A stretch of 64,000 nt of DNA, taken from NCBI RefSeq assembly GCF_950295315.1, contig NC_080175.1, positions 83,703,566-83,767,565 on the forward strand. The letters are read 5' to 3'. How positions within the stretch are numbered: position 1 is the stretch's first letter; every line of letters begins with the position of its first letter. The position numbers and the translations under genes were made by a program. The notes under the pieces are model-generated. The model was not told where the DNA came from and ran no database searches. It saw nothing but the letters and a program-made list of their open reading frames with translations. Below are positions 30,641-41,364 of the stretch, one piece after another. Source of the stretch: Erinaceus europaeus (taxonomy: Eukaryota > Chordata > Mammalia > Eulipotyphla > Erinaceidae).

Positions 30641-33600
30641 TCTAACTGTGAATTAGAAGCAGAAAATTGATGAAGTCATTTAGTAAAGTTTAAAGTGAGA
30701 TGAATTAATAACAGTTTTCACTTCTACTTCAGTAAAATTTTATTTCTGAAAAACATTTTTGAAAGACTTTATAGAAGAACTTCTGTATTTAAATTCAGGT
30801 TTGTTCTACTTATGTTTTTGATTTCCATGTTATAAACTTGGAAGAAAAAATTAACTTGTAAAACATAAATCTCTTATAATATCTCATAATGAACAAATCT
30901 GGATTTAAAAGTAAGGTTTGATTTCAAACTTTTGAAAATATATAGAAGCAAAAGATCCACATTATAGAAATACTATGTCACGCTGTGTGTTTAATACTTG
31001 CAACTTAAACTGCTCTGATTCACCCCATATGTGCACTTAAGCTTTTCCCTTCATGCATCCAAAACTGTACAGTGGCTTTTAAAATTATATTTTAACTTTA
31101 ACTTATGATTTTAGAAATAAGTGCATAAAGAATTCAACTTTGAAAAGTTGATAGAGTTTTTATGTGAGATTCCTAGAACATCAAACACTTTTGCAACAGG
31201 AAATGTTATCTGCTCCCTGTTATGGTTTGATGAGCTGATGTTTTAGTTCTGACTTCAAACACACCCTTTTCAAGCCCTCTGTTAGATGGTTGATATGAGG
31301 TGACCACAGATAATTTTTTTTTTTTTTTTTAGGCTTCTTGTGATGAAATGAAGGTTATTGGCATGAACCAAAACAAATAACATCTTTTCTTTCTGGAAAA
31401 TTTTCATCTTCAAATAAGAGTTTATGTGATTATTTTGCCACACGATGGCGCCATATGAACATCTTCTAAAGAAAGCACGCTCTAAAACCACTTTTTTTTT
31501 TTTTTTTTTTAAATAATTTCTTACAAAAACTAACGTATCCATGTAAAATCTGGACATGACTTTATTTGGTTCTGAATGTCACAGAATATTCTTCATATTA
31601 AAGATACTGTAAACTTATGCTCTGTATAAAAATTCTACACTTCTCACGATAGATGGATAGAATTCAGCAAAACTACCTTTGGGTTTACTTTTTTACTAAT
31701 TCATTTTCCCCAAATCATCTTTTATTGGAGGATTAACAGTTCACAGTATTGACACATGGATACAATTTTTCATCTCCCTGTAATATGTGTCTGCAAAAGT
31801 CACCTTAAACTCATTAAAAAAAAAATCAGGCATTGATAAGAATAATAAGCATAAATAATAAGAATAATAGCATAAATTCTTCTTTAAATGATAACTCAGT
31901 TATTGAATTTCTGTAAATTAGTAATTATTTATTTTATTTTGGGGCAGCCCTATGATGTAAATCATAATCTAAATCTCATTATTGACATGGGAAATATGTT
32001 AACTTGATATTAAAACTTCAGCACAGGTGGTAAATTGTGAAGTTATCTTTCAGAGTAGGCTAATTTTGAAGTTAATGCTAGTACTCCTATTCACTAAGCC
32101 AAAATAAAACCAGATGGATAGGAATATAGGTCTATGTAGACACAGATATTCATATCACAGGAATCAGACATAGATTTGATTATTTACCTTTGAGTTACTC
32201 CTATTCTGTTCTCTATTCTTATACAACATAGGGCTAATTAGAATAATCCCTGTTATTTAAATGTATTTTCATGTGGTATAGTTCTGTTCATTGTTGTCTT
32301 TCATGTATCCTAGTTTTCAAAACTGCTTTAGTCAATTCAACACACAGCAGATAATATCACTGTTTCTGAACATACTTTATTAGGAAAATCTGATTACTAG
32401 TTAATTTAGGTTTTTCTTTGATTACTAGATAATTCCAACTTCTACCTAACCTCTGTGTACCATCTTCCATTTTTTCTAGTTATTTTAAATGTAGTTGAGC
32501 AAATTCTATATTCTTCCTTATTTACTATGTGTTTCTTTAACTCCTTGGCTGACAGGAGTCAATCATTAATATGACTTCCCCCATTTTTTTTTTGCTAAAT
32601 TTTTGGCAGTTAAAAAATAAGCAAAATACTCCTACTTATCTTGTAAACTAATTCTGAAAGTGGAAACCATTGATCTGTTTCCCTCCACTAGTTTATTTGC
32701 AATTACTGTGTTAGATGTATAATCACAAAGATTGTCTAATAAATGAAAGAGAAATCTTGCCTCTTTTTTGTTTCATCTTCTGGATGAGTTTATTTTGGTT
32801 GTTCAGCTTGCTACCTTAAATCCCTTATGTGTATATCAAAGTCATATGGAAAGGACTCAACAAATTGCATCTCCCTAACTTTCCTTCCTTCTCCCATCTT
32901 TTCTCCTTCCTCTCTCTTCCCTTATGTTTTGCATTTGTAATGATACATTCAAAAAAAAAAAAAAAGAGAGAGAGAGAATGGCAAGACATAAGGGAGGCAC
33001 ACACATTTGTTAAATTAAAACCTTAAACACAGTAATAAACTTCAACCTGAAGCTGTTTTGAATGAGAGTGAATGGTTATCTTATCACAGCAGTCACCAGC
33101 AAGTTATGTGTAAATAAACTTACAGGCTGATCTTGGAGGTTATCACTCACGTGTTCAATAATGTTCAGTCTGACCATCATGAAATTTCTTTATTCTCCAT
33201 ATGAAAAGTTACCCCTATAAAAAATACTGTCAATATTTTCATTCCTATAGCTTTAAATATGGAGCAAAAATAAGTAATTATGAGCCATTGCTTCATCCTG
33301 TCATCCTCATCTGTTTGGCCATGGTAATTACACAGTGGTATCCAGTTTGAATTCTCCTTGGGTCTAATCTTAAACTGATCCATGCTGCAATGATGAATAT
33401 GTGTTTTTATGGAGCTGGCTTCATTTCCTCATCCTCAACTCATTGGATGATTGTGTTTCCTCTCTGGGTGAATTAGAGTAGTATATTTGAGATTATATTT
33501 CATTAGTTTTATTGCTGCTTGTTAAAGTTTTATTATCCTCTCTGTTTTATATTTCAGACTGGCAACACTTGCCAACAGTGCTAAGTGACTTGATATATAT

Positions 33601-33734
33601 GAATCATAACATTGTGACCTAAGAATATGCTGTCTGCAAACATAATGGTGTTTTAGAAGTGATACTTTATAATGCTATTAAGCACATGCATTCACAGAAT
33701 ACCTATCTAAAATGAAGAACAAATTTTCTTAGTA
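30641..33734. other. Intergenic 3-kb stretch free of recognised repeats
   Basis: AT-rich sequence with T-runs at 31311-31331 and 31491-31510 and a short GA run near 32960. No SINE, L1 or coding frame is supported. It is the longest interval here without a young insertion. A short MIR-like piece may lie at 31935-32010. Confidence 0.5.
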
Positions 33735-34260
33735 CAAATTTTCTTTTATTAGTGATTTAATAATGATTAACAAGATTGTAGGATAAGAGGTGTATAATTC
33801 CATACAGTTCCTACCACCAGAATTCTGTATCCCATCCCCTCCGTTGGAAGCATCCCCATTCTTTATCCCTTTGGGAGTATGGACCAAAGTATTGGATACA
33901 GAAGGTGGAAAGTCTGGCTTCTGTAATTGCTTCTCCACTGGACATGGGCATTGACAGGTCAATCCATATCCCTAGCCTGTTTCTATCTTTCCCTAGTGTG
34001 GCAGGGCTCTGGGGAGGTGGGGTTCCAGGACACACTGGTGAGGTCGTCTGCCTAAGGAAATCAGGTTGGTGTCATGGTAGCATCTGCAAGTTCAAAGCAT
34101 TAAGATGTAAAGCAGAACAAATTGTTTAATAATCAGGAACCCAAGGGTAAGAGTAGAGCACATGTAATTTGGGGTCTTCATGCTAGAAAAGCTAGAAAGT
34201 CTATTTTAGGTATATTCCAAGGGGGCTCACACTTTGCCAATTTTTGCTTGAGCCCAACAG
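33735..34260 (-). mobile_element. L1 3' end, 5'-truncated
   Basis: Minus-strand copy of the long 3'UTR: CCTTCCACCTTCTG-type sequence, GGTGGTAGGAACTGTATGG and CTTATCCTACAATCTTG, up to GGTATATTCCAAGGGGG-equivalent sequence. Confidence 0.8.
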
Positions 34261-34311
34261 CTAACATGCAGTTGGGCTAAGAGTATTTTTTGGGAAGGTG
34301 GTTGTTTTGTT

Positions 34312-34405
34312 TTGTTTTTTTTGCCTCTTGGGTTATTGCTGGGGTTTGGTGCCTCACTATGAATCCACTGCTCCTGGCAACCATCCCTCCCATTTTATTG
34401 GATAG
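34312..34405 (-). mobile_element. SINE family A tail-module fragment
   Basis: TTTGCCTCTTGGGTTATTGC and ATGAATCCACTGCTCCTGG, then a short TTGGATAGGGCAGATAG piece. The rest is replaced by the next L1. Confidence 0.75.
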
Positions 34406-34419
34406 GGCAGATAGATATT

Positions 34420-34832
34420 GAGGTGTTCAACAATTTGTTTGGCTTTGTATGTAACTCTCTTTTCATCTACCAGGTTCCAGATGCTAGCATGATGCCAATC
34501 AGACTTCCCTGGACTGAAGACCCCACCAATGTGTCCTGGAGCTCCGCTTCCCCAGAGCCCCACCCTACTAGGGAAAGAGATAGACAGGCTGGGAGTATGG
34601 ACCAACCAGTCAACGCCCATGTTCAGCAGGGAAGCAATTACAGAAGCCAGACCTTCCACCCTCTGCAACCCACAATGATCTTGGGTCAATATTCCCAGAG
34701 GGATAAAGAATAGGAAAGCTATGAGGAGACGGGATGGGATACAGAGATCTGGTGGTGGGAATTGTGTGGAGTTGTACCATTCTTATCCTATGGTTTTGTT
34801 AATGTCTCATTTTTTAATAAATAAAAAATAAA
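34420..34832 (+). mobile_element. L1 3' end, 5'-truncated
   Basis: GTTCAACAATTTGTTTGGC, GATGCCAATCAGACTTCCC, CACTAGGG-type sequence and GGTGGTGGGAATTGTGTGG, ending TTAATAAATAAAAAATAAA. Well preserved. Confidence 0.85.
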
Positions 34833-34837
34833 AAATA

Positions 34838-34985
34838 AGAAATTGAGAAGGGAAGGGGAAGTAGAAAGGGAGAGAGAAAGACACCTGCAGACCATCTTCA
34901 CTGGTTGTGAAGTAAAGTACCCCCCCTGCAGGTGGGGAGCTGGAATCAATTCTTGCACGTTGTACTATGTGCTTAACCTGGCCCC
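34838..34985 (-). mobile_element. SINE fragment, A/B type
   Basis: AGAAATTGAGAAGGGAAGGG, CACCTGCAGACCATCTTCAC and TGCTTAACCTGGCCCCC. Confidence 0.7.
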
Positions 34986-35290
34986 CAAAACTTCCCTATT
35001 CTTTATCCCTCTGAGAGTACAGACCAAAATTCTTTTTTAAAAAATTTCTTTATTAGGGGATTAATAGTTTACAGTTGACAGTAAAATACAATAGTTTTGT
35101 ACTTGCATAAACCCCACTACAGACCAAAATTTTTTATGGGGTGCAGAAGGTAGGAGGTCTGGCTTCTGTAATGGCTTCTACATTGAACATAGGCATTGAC
35201 AGGTCAATCCATTCCCCAAACCTGTCTCTATCTTTCCCTCGTAGGGTAGGGCTCTGTAGAGGTGAGACTTCGGGAAGCAATTCTTATAAT
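34986..35290 (-). mobile_element. L1 3' end split by a short retroposed copy
   Basis: CTTCCCTATTCTTTATCCC before the insertion and GGGGTGCAGAAGGTAGGAGG, ATTGACAGGTCAATCC after it form one minus-strand L1 3' fragment. Confidence 0.8.
35031..35117 (-). mobile_element. 87-bp retroposed L1-type 3' end with target-site duplication
   Basis: On the minus strand it ends CTATTAATCCCCTAATAAAG plus an A-rich tail, the same terminal sequence as at 38155 and 46525. It is flanked by TACAGACCAAAAT at 35018-35030 and again at 35118-35130, a 13-bp direct repeat typical of L1-driven insertion. Confidence 0.88.
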
Positions 35291-35329
35291 GTGAACAATT
35301 ATTGTCATAGAGAACATGATTGAAGGAGG

Positions 35330-35545
35330 GGACCAGGTGGTGACACACTTGGTTAAAAGCTGACATTACAGTGCACAAGGACCTAGGTTCAAGACCCTGG
35401 CCCCCACCTGCGAGGGGACTATTTCAGGAGTGGTGAAGCAAAGCTGCAGGTGTCTATCTCTCTTACTCTATATCTCCCCCCTCCTGTCTCAATTTCTCTC
35501 TGTCTCTATCCAATAATAAACAAAAATATTAAAAAGTATAAAAGA
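35330..35545 (+). mobile_element. SINE family B
   Basis: GGGACCAGGTGGTGACACAC, GGACCTAGGTTCAAGACCC and a CT-rich end with TATCCAATAATAAACAAA. Confidence 0.85.
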
Positions 35546-35631
35546 GAGCGAGAGAAAATGACTTAAGTAAAATACCTGTAATTAGACTTTCTTTTAAGAG
35601 CAAATTTTCTGAAAGGAAAATTTTTTTGGAT

Positions 35632-36075
35632 GACCAGGTGGTGGCCCACCTGGTTTAGTGCACACAGATACAGGTTTAAGCCCCTTGTCCCCACCTGGTT
35701 TAGTGCACACAGATACAGGTTTAAGCCCCTTGTCCACACCTGGTTTAGTGCACACAGATACAGGTTTAAGCCCCTTGTCCCCACCTGGTTTAGTGCACAC
35801 AGATACAGGTTTAAGCCCCTTGTCCCCACCTGGTTTAGTGCACACAGATACAGGTTTAAGCCCCTTGTCCCCACCTGGTTTAGTGCACACAGATACAGGT
35901 TTAAGCCCCTTGTCCCCACCTGGTTTAGTGCACACAGATACAGGTTTAAGCCCCTTGTCCCCACCTGGTTTAGTGCACACAGATACAGGTTTAAGCCCCT
36001 TGTCCCCACCTGCAGAGGGAAAGCAGGTCGCTCTCTTCCTCTATCCAATAATAAAAAGTAAATTAAAATATTTAA
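35632..36075 (+). mobile_element. SINE family B carrying a tandem array
   Basis: The head GACCAGGTGGTGGCCCACC lies before the array, and CACCTGCAGAGGGAAAGCAG and CTATCCAATAATAAAAAGT after it. Without the array it would be a normal, short family B SINE. Confidence 0.85.
35651..36010 (+). repeat. 45-bp tandem repeat, 8 copies, inside a SINE
   Basis: Unit starts TGGTTTAGTGCACACAGATA and continues CAGGTTTAAGCCCCTTGTCC plus CCACC. Starts are at 35651, 35696, 35741, 35786, 35831, 35876, 35921 and 35966. The units are almost identical; one visible change is CCACACC for CCCCACC near 35731. Because 45 is a multiple of 3 and the unit lacks stops in several frames, it gives open frames of 128-192 codons on both strands, all 15-residue repeats and not genes. 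Confidence 0.97.
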
Positions 36076-36088
36076 AAAAATATTTGAT

Positions 36089-36420
36089 TGGGGGCTAGGC
36101 GATATTGCAGCGGGTTGAGAACACATGGCGCAAAAACGCAAGGACTGGCCTGGTTCGAGCCCCTGGCTCCTACCTGCAAGGGAGTCGCTTCACAAGCAGT
36201 GCAGCAGGTCTGCAGGTGTCTATCTCTCTCCTCCCCTGTGTCTTCCCCTTCTTTCTCAGTTTCTCTTTGTCCTGTCCAACAACAACAACAGCCATGACAA
36301 CGACAGTGGCAACCACAACAAGGGCAACAAAATGGGAAAAGTGGCCTCCAGGAGCAGTGAATTTGTGGTGCTGGCAATTGAACCCCAGCAATAAGCTTGG
36401 AGGCAAACAAACAAACAAAC
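36089..36420 (+). mobile_element. SINE family A with tail module
   Basis: GGGGGCTAGGCGATATTGCA, CTGGTTCGAGCCCCTGGC and AAGGGCAACAAAATGGG, then GCCTCCAGGAGCAGTGAATT and an (AAAC)n end. Confidence 0.9.
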
Positions 36421-36439
36421 AAACTAAAAACTTGTTTTG

Positions 36440-36605
36440 AGGGCAGGTGGTAGCTCAACCAGTAGAATGCACACCTTGCTCTGGGACTGGTGTACACTTG
36501 ACTGCATGAGGTCTTGGACTGGAGTCTCTACCACAGGCAACTGAACTAGGGGAATGCAGCGGATGGTGGAGAGGCACTCTGGTGTCTCTACTCTCTCTGT
36601 AGGTT
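36440..36605 (+). mobile_element. tRNA-like SINE, other family
   Basis: AGGGCAGGTGGTAGCTCAAC and TAGAATGCACACCTTGC form the head, and GAGGCACTCTGGTGTCTC the end. Confidence 0.55.
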
Positions 36606-37009
36606 TCTTCCATCTCTAATATGGAAGCATGAGAAAGCGGGCACAGGGAAGGCCAGTGAGTGGTCGTACCATACATGCAAGAGGTGGAAGTCCTGAATGT
36701 CTTCTTTCTTTTTTTAGCTAAAACAATGTTTTTGTTTTCTAGTAAAGAGATTATAAGTAGCAAAATATTTAGTTTCTGAGATAAAATTCATTTATGAGTA
36801 TAAAACATCCACTTTGTGCCAGCAGGCACTTTGAACTGTGATTTGCATTATTGTATTACTATATTTTATAGAGTTGAAACTAGTCATTGATACTTAGGTT
36901 TTTACAACCAATAACATAAAATTCTTTGGACAATAACAAAGAATGTACAGTATATTTTCATAAGACTTTTCTTTCTTGATAATACTATACTACTTTTTAA
37001 AAAAAATAT
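36606..37009. other. Intergenic, no recognised element
   Basis: AT-rich, nothing identified. Confidence 0.5.
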
Positions 37010-37150
37010 TTTACTTATTTGTTAATGAGAAAGATTGGAGAAGAGAGCGAAAGAACCAGACATCACTCTGTACATGTGCTGCCGGGGATTGAACTCAGGA
37101 CCTCATGCTTGAGAGTACAATGCTTTATCTATTGTACCACCTCCCTGGCC
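37010..37150 (-). mobile_element. SINE family E
   Basis: GAACCAGACATCACTCTGTA, GCCGGGGATTGAACTCAGG and TATTGTACCACCTCCCTGGC. Confidence 0.75.
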
Positions 37151-37171
37151 ACTATACTACTTTAAAAAAAT

Positions 37172-37452
37172 ACATGGGGGCTGGGTGGTGGCACAGTGGA
37201 TTAAGTGCACAGGGAGCGAAGCAGAAGGACCAGAGTAAGGATCTCAGTTTGAGCCCCAGCTCCCCACCTGCAAGGGAGGTCACTTCAAGGGCAGTGAAGC
37301 AGGTCTGCAGGTGTCTCTCTTTCTCTCCCCCTCTGTCTTCCCTTCCTCTCTCCATTTCTCTCTGTCCTATCTTAACAACAACAGCAGTAACAACAACAAT
37401 AATAACAACAACAACGACAAACAACAAGGGCAACGGAAACAAAATACATAAA
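37172..37452 (+). mobile_element. SINE family A
   Basis: GGGGGCTGGGTGGTGGCAC to CAACAAGGGCAACGGAAAC. Confidence 0.9.
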
Positions 37453-37524
37453 ACAATTTGATAATCATGAAGTTGAATTTTTCTTTACTCATGTAAAGTA
37501 AATTAGAACAAAAATAGCCTATGT

Positions 37525-37710
37525 GTGAGAAAAAGAGGCACCATGGAACTGCTGGTTTACTCATCTTGGGAGCTGAGAGAGACTCCGCGTTTGCCTTCTG
37601 ATAAGTGGCAATATGAAGAGCTACACAACACCAGGGACTGCCCCCTGTCTGAGGAGCTTCACCTCAGATGCCAGAGAAGCAGGGAAGACATTTGGCACCT
37701 TCTATATTAG
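37525..37710 (+). other. Unrecognised 61-codon open frame, low support
   Basis: An ATG-started frame with fairly even composition (MRKRGTMELLVYSSW... to EDIWHLLY). It lies outside any repeat I can name, in a block less AT-rich than its surroundings. A second ATG at codon 7 sits in ACCATGG, a good Kozak match. There is no homology I recognise and no splice or poly(A) context beyond AATAAA near 37847. It may be a fragment of an old processed copy, a fossil repeat or chance. Confidence 0.2.
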
Positions 37711-38154
37711 AGGTCCTTTGAGGTCTTTGTGGTTTGACTCCAACTATGGACATTCCTTTGTAGTTTCTCACTGATTCAAGAAGCCTAAGAGAATGAGTGC
37801 TCTGAAGATGTCTTGAAAAATTTAATTGTCCGGAGTTAAAGAGCAAAATAAATATGTAATAACTGTATTCTTTATGAAACTAAGCAAGCAGATGCAAAAG
37901 AAACAAAAAATGTCAGTACATGCACGCACACCTAACCATTCTAGTTCCCTTATTTTTTTCTTGTTCCTGACCTCAAAGGTAAGGTCATTTAGTCCTTAAA
38001 TTAATTGATGATGCTTTGGGCTAGAGGATAAAAACACAAAATCATAAAAAAGATAAAGAAAAAAACAAAACAAAAATTAAAAACTGAAAAAAAAGGAAGG
38101 GAGTATTATTAACTTTGTGGTAAGACCAAAGAATATTATGAGAAGAAAAATGAG
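37711..38154. other. Intergenic, no recognised element
   Basis: Ends in an A-rich stretch (38040-38095). Confidence 0.5.
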
Positions 38155-38320
38155 TGAGTGGCGTGGGGGAGGCTCAGGTCCTGGAGTTTGCTGGCAGAGG
38201 AGGACCTAGTGCGGGTTGAACTGTTGTGTGGAAAACTGAGAAATGTTACACATGTACAAACTATTGTATTTTACTGTCGACTGTAAGCCATCAATCCCCC
38301 AATAAAGAAATAAAAAAAAA
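38155..38320 (+). mobile_element. Short L1-type 3' end, third subtype
   Basis: GAGGACCTAGTGCGGGTTG, AACTGAGAAATGTTACACAT and CAATCCCCCAATAAAGAAAT plus an A-tail. The same terminus recurs at 35031, 46525 and 56345. Confidence 0.75.
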
Positions 38321-39629
38321 TGAATGAGGAAGGGTGGTGCAGTTGAATAGAGTGCTGGGGTTATAAATGTGGAGGATTTAAGAGTTGCTTCTACCTATGT
38401 GTGACTGCTGAGATGGGACGACGAGGAGAACAGATATTTAAAGTGACTTGTGGTTTTGAAAAGTATGCTCCCAATCCTATCACTTTTTAAAATAGATGCA
38501 TTTAAATGCTTCGAAAGGTTTTTTACAACGAGATCTAATTGACATAAACCATTATATTAATTTCAGTCTTAAAAGACAATAAAATAATATTTGTATGTAT
38601 TGCAAAATGATCATCATGATAAACCCTTAAATGTCTTTTATTACTTCTGATTACTCAGTTGTGTTTCTTTTTGACCATTAAGTCTGAACTGAGCCTAAAT
38701 TGCTTGGACTTGGTTGTACTTGGGTTACTCTCTATTTCTGGAAGATACCAGGCTGCATAATGAAGCAACTTCTTGTGGTTTTTACTTGTTGCCTAGGAGG
38801 AACTTTGTACTGTGGCACATTTCTGAAAAGTAAAATAGAGGAGCTCATCCTTGAAATGAGTACAAGTAATTTTGCTACTAGTTCTTCACTTTGATATTCT
38901 AAGAACCTCCACAAGATATAGTCTTTTTAGCATGTTTGGAATAAAGTTCAAGTTGATGAGTTAGAAAAACTTCCTGAGTATGGGAATGTGAACCTATTAA
39001 AAAAAGTCATGGCGGTGGGCTTGACCCAATATCCCTGAACTGAAGCTTGTTTTTTGGTGATGCCTAAAATTAAGGAGGCTCATGGATTCAATGAAACTCT
39101 TGTTGATATAAAATCTATGACTCTGTTTCATGTAGAAAGAAAAAAAAAAAAGAAAAAAAACTGTGGTCAAAATAATCTAAAAATATTTTGTGCTTTCCCA
39201 GCAGCAAAAATAGTAGCAGCAATACTCTGTTATAATTTCTCATGGTGTTCAAACTTTTCTTACTGTTCCTTTCATTCTCTCTGACCCCCAAATGAATGAC
39301 AGTTAAACAAACTTAAGTCCAGATTTAGCTTTTCTTCTGTGAAATCTTCTCTATTCATACTTTGTCATTGTTCTTCTGGTCTTCCAGGTTTGGAGCTTAG
39401 AAATAATATTTTCTTAACACCTTTACTCTCATTCAATTTTCCTGACCAATAACTTCTCTCTTTATAAAGCATCTTAGACTCTGATTATTTCCCATGATAC
39501 AACTTAGGTGCTTTCTCTAGAGAGGAAAAGTCTGTCCCTTTATCCAGTATTTAGTTTTTTAAAAGATCAAAATGAAATATCTTATTTTATTTTTAGATTT
39601 TTTAGAAATATTCTTTTTATTGTTTTTTT
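38321..39629. other. Intergenic, mostly unrecognised
   Basis: A possible SINE scrap at 38330-38430. The block 38680-39140 ends in an A-rich run (39138-39160) after about 450 bp of mixed composition, which could be an old retroposed copy, but I cannot name a parent gene. Confidence 0.35.
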
Positions 39630-39902
39630 TACAAATATTTATTTATTCATTCCCTTTTGTTGCCCTTATTGTTTGATTGTTGTAGCTATTATTGTTGTTG
39701 TTGGATAGAACAGAGAGAAACGGAGAGAGGAGGGGAAGACAGAGAGGGGGAGAGAAAGATAAACACTTGCAGACCTACTTCACCGCTTGTGAAGTGACTA
39801 CCTTGCAGGTAAGGAACCTGGGGCTTGAACAAGGATCCTTACACTGGTCCTTACGCTTTGTACCACCTGCACTTAAACCTGCTGCATTACCGCCTGAATC
39901 CT
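39630..39902 (-). mobile_element. SINE family A, near full length
   Basis: TTCCCTTTTGTTGCCCTTA to CATTACCGCCTGAATCC. Confidence 0.9.
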
Positions 39903-39919
39903 CTTTGACTGTTTTTTAA

Positions 39920-40110
39920 ATATTCATTTATTGGATAGAGACTGTCATAAATTGAGGTGGGAGAAAGAGGGAGAGGGAGAGGGAGAAGAAGAGGGGTTGG
40001 GAGAGGGAGAGAGAGAGCTGCAACACTGCTTCACCATTTGTGAAGCTTTCCCCATGCAGATAGGGACTGGGGGCAACATGTGCACTCAGCCAGGTGTGCA
40101 ACCACCTGCC
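39920..40110 (-). mobile_element. SINE family B with small deletion
   Basis: ATTCATTTATTGGATAGAGA and TTCCCCATGCAGATAGGG, then the B-box region is missing before ACATGTGCACTCAGCCAGG. Confidence 0.75.
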
Positions 40111-41364
40111 TTTGAAGTCTCCTGTTTTAGACCAATGACTACTCTTTATTTTAATGCTCAAGCTTCTCCCTCTTTCCCATAAGTGTATAGTCATCATTGT
40201 AATGCATTAATTCATTTGCACCTGTAATATGAACTTACTGAGTCTGTGGCAAACGCTAGAAGAAGAACTGAGTCTGTGTATTATAAAAATTACTGTACTT
40301 CCCCCCTCCATTACTGTGCCTTTTTCTTGAGTATCTATTTAAATGTATATGACATCACTGGATTCAGAATACATTTTAGTTGCCTTTGAATGTAATCAAA
40401 GAGGCAAATTTTGATTGTATAGCACAGGGTAAGAGAGGTAGGTGTCAGTTCAATGAACAAGAAGAAAGGACTACATCTAGATTTCCCAAACATTTTCTTA
40501 TATGTCTTCAAGAAAGTAAAGACAAGTGGGAAATATCCCTGGTTGCTGAAGGTAGCCTGAGGCAGCTGTGACAAGTATGTTTGACATTTCCTGCTAAAAA
40601 TATCAAAATTCTAGCTAATTATTCCTATGTTTATGGTACCAACATTTGTGATAACATAAAAACAATGCCTTAAATGATAGTTTAAGGAGTTTTCTATCTC
40701 CTTTCTGCTTCTCAGAACTTGAAGTGAAGTAGACAGGAAGATTGACCTGATTAATGACATTCTTATCCCTTCACAACATGCCCTAGTATTAAACTTCAGA
40801 AACTTGCTGATGATAAGACCAATATTAATTGTTCTTAAACAATAGTGAGGATTTCTAGCTTAAAACTATTTGTACACTCCTACAAAGAATATGTTATGAC
40901 TACAATAGTGAAGATTTAGAATTGGAAACTTGATTGAGCCATAACAGTTCATGCTTTATTAGTTACATGCTCAATACAGTGACATTTTATTATGTGGCTT
41001 TACAATGTAAGAACTAGTTGAGATAGGTTTTCATGAAATTTTAGTTTTACTTCTAAAGAGATCTATGAATGTAATGTTTCTTAGTAATTTTAAAATGAAG
41101 GAAAAAACTTGTTAGGACAGAAGTAGCATTAAACTATGAATATCAAGACTGACATGTACAAATAACACACTTGATTAAATATTATGCATTAATATTTTCA
41201 TTTTAATTAGGCACAATATCACCAATATAATTCCTAATTATATTTCTAAATAAACAAATTAAATAATTATAAAATTATGTAGATAATCAAACATCATCAG
41301 AACAATTACTATATAAATTAATGTCAGTATGTTTATAATCTCATTCATTCTTTTTCTATTTTCT
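40111..41364. other. Intergenic, no recognised element
   Basis: 1.2 kb of AT-rich sequence with no repeat or coding signal identified. Confidence 0.55.

Noticed and set aside
35651..36010. CRISPR-like regular repeats
   Set aside because: The copies are head-to-tail with no unique spacers, in a vertebrate SINE.
35563..36141. 192-codon minus-strand and 143-146-codon plus-strand open frames with a 15-residue repeat
   Set aside because: They follow from a 45-bp stop-free tandem unit derived from a SINE, and frames are open on both strands. There is no protein evidence.
38680..39160. Processed pseudogene ending in an A-run
   Set aside because: No parent gene recognised, no clear target-site duplication found, and frames are short. 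Kept only as a comment in the empty-stretch entry.
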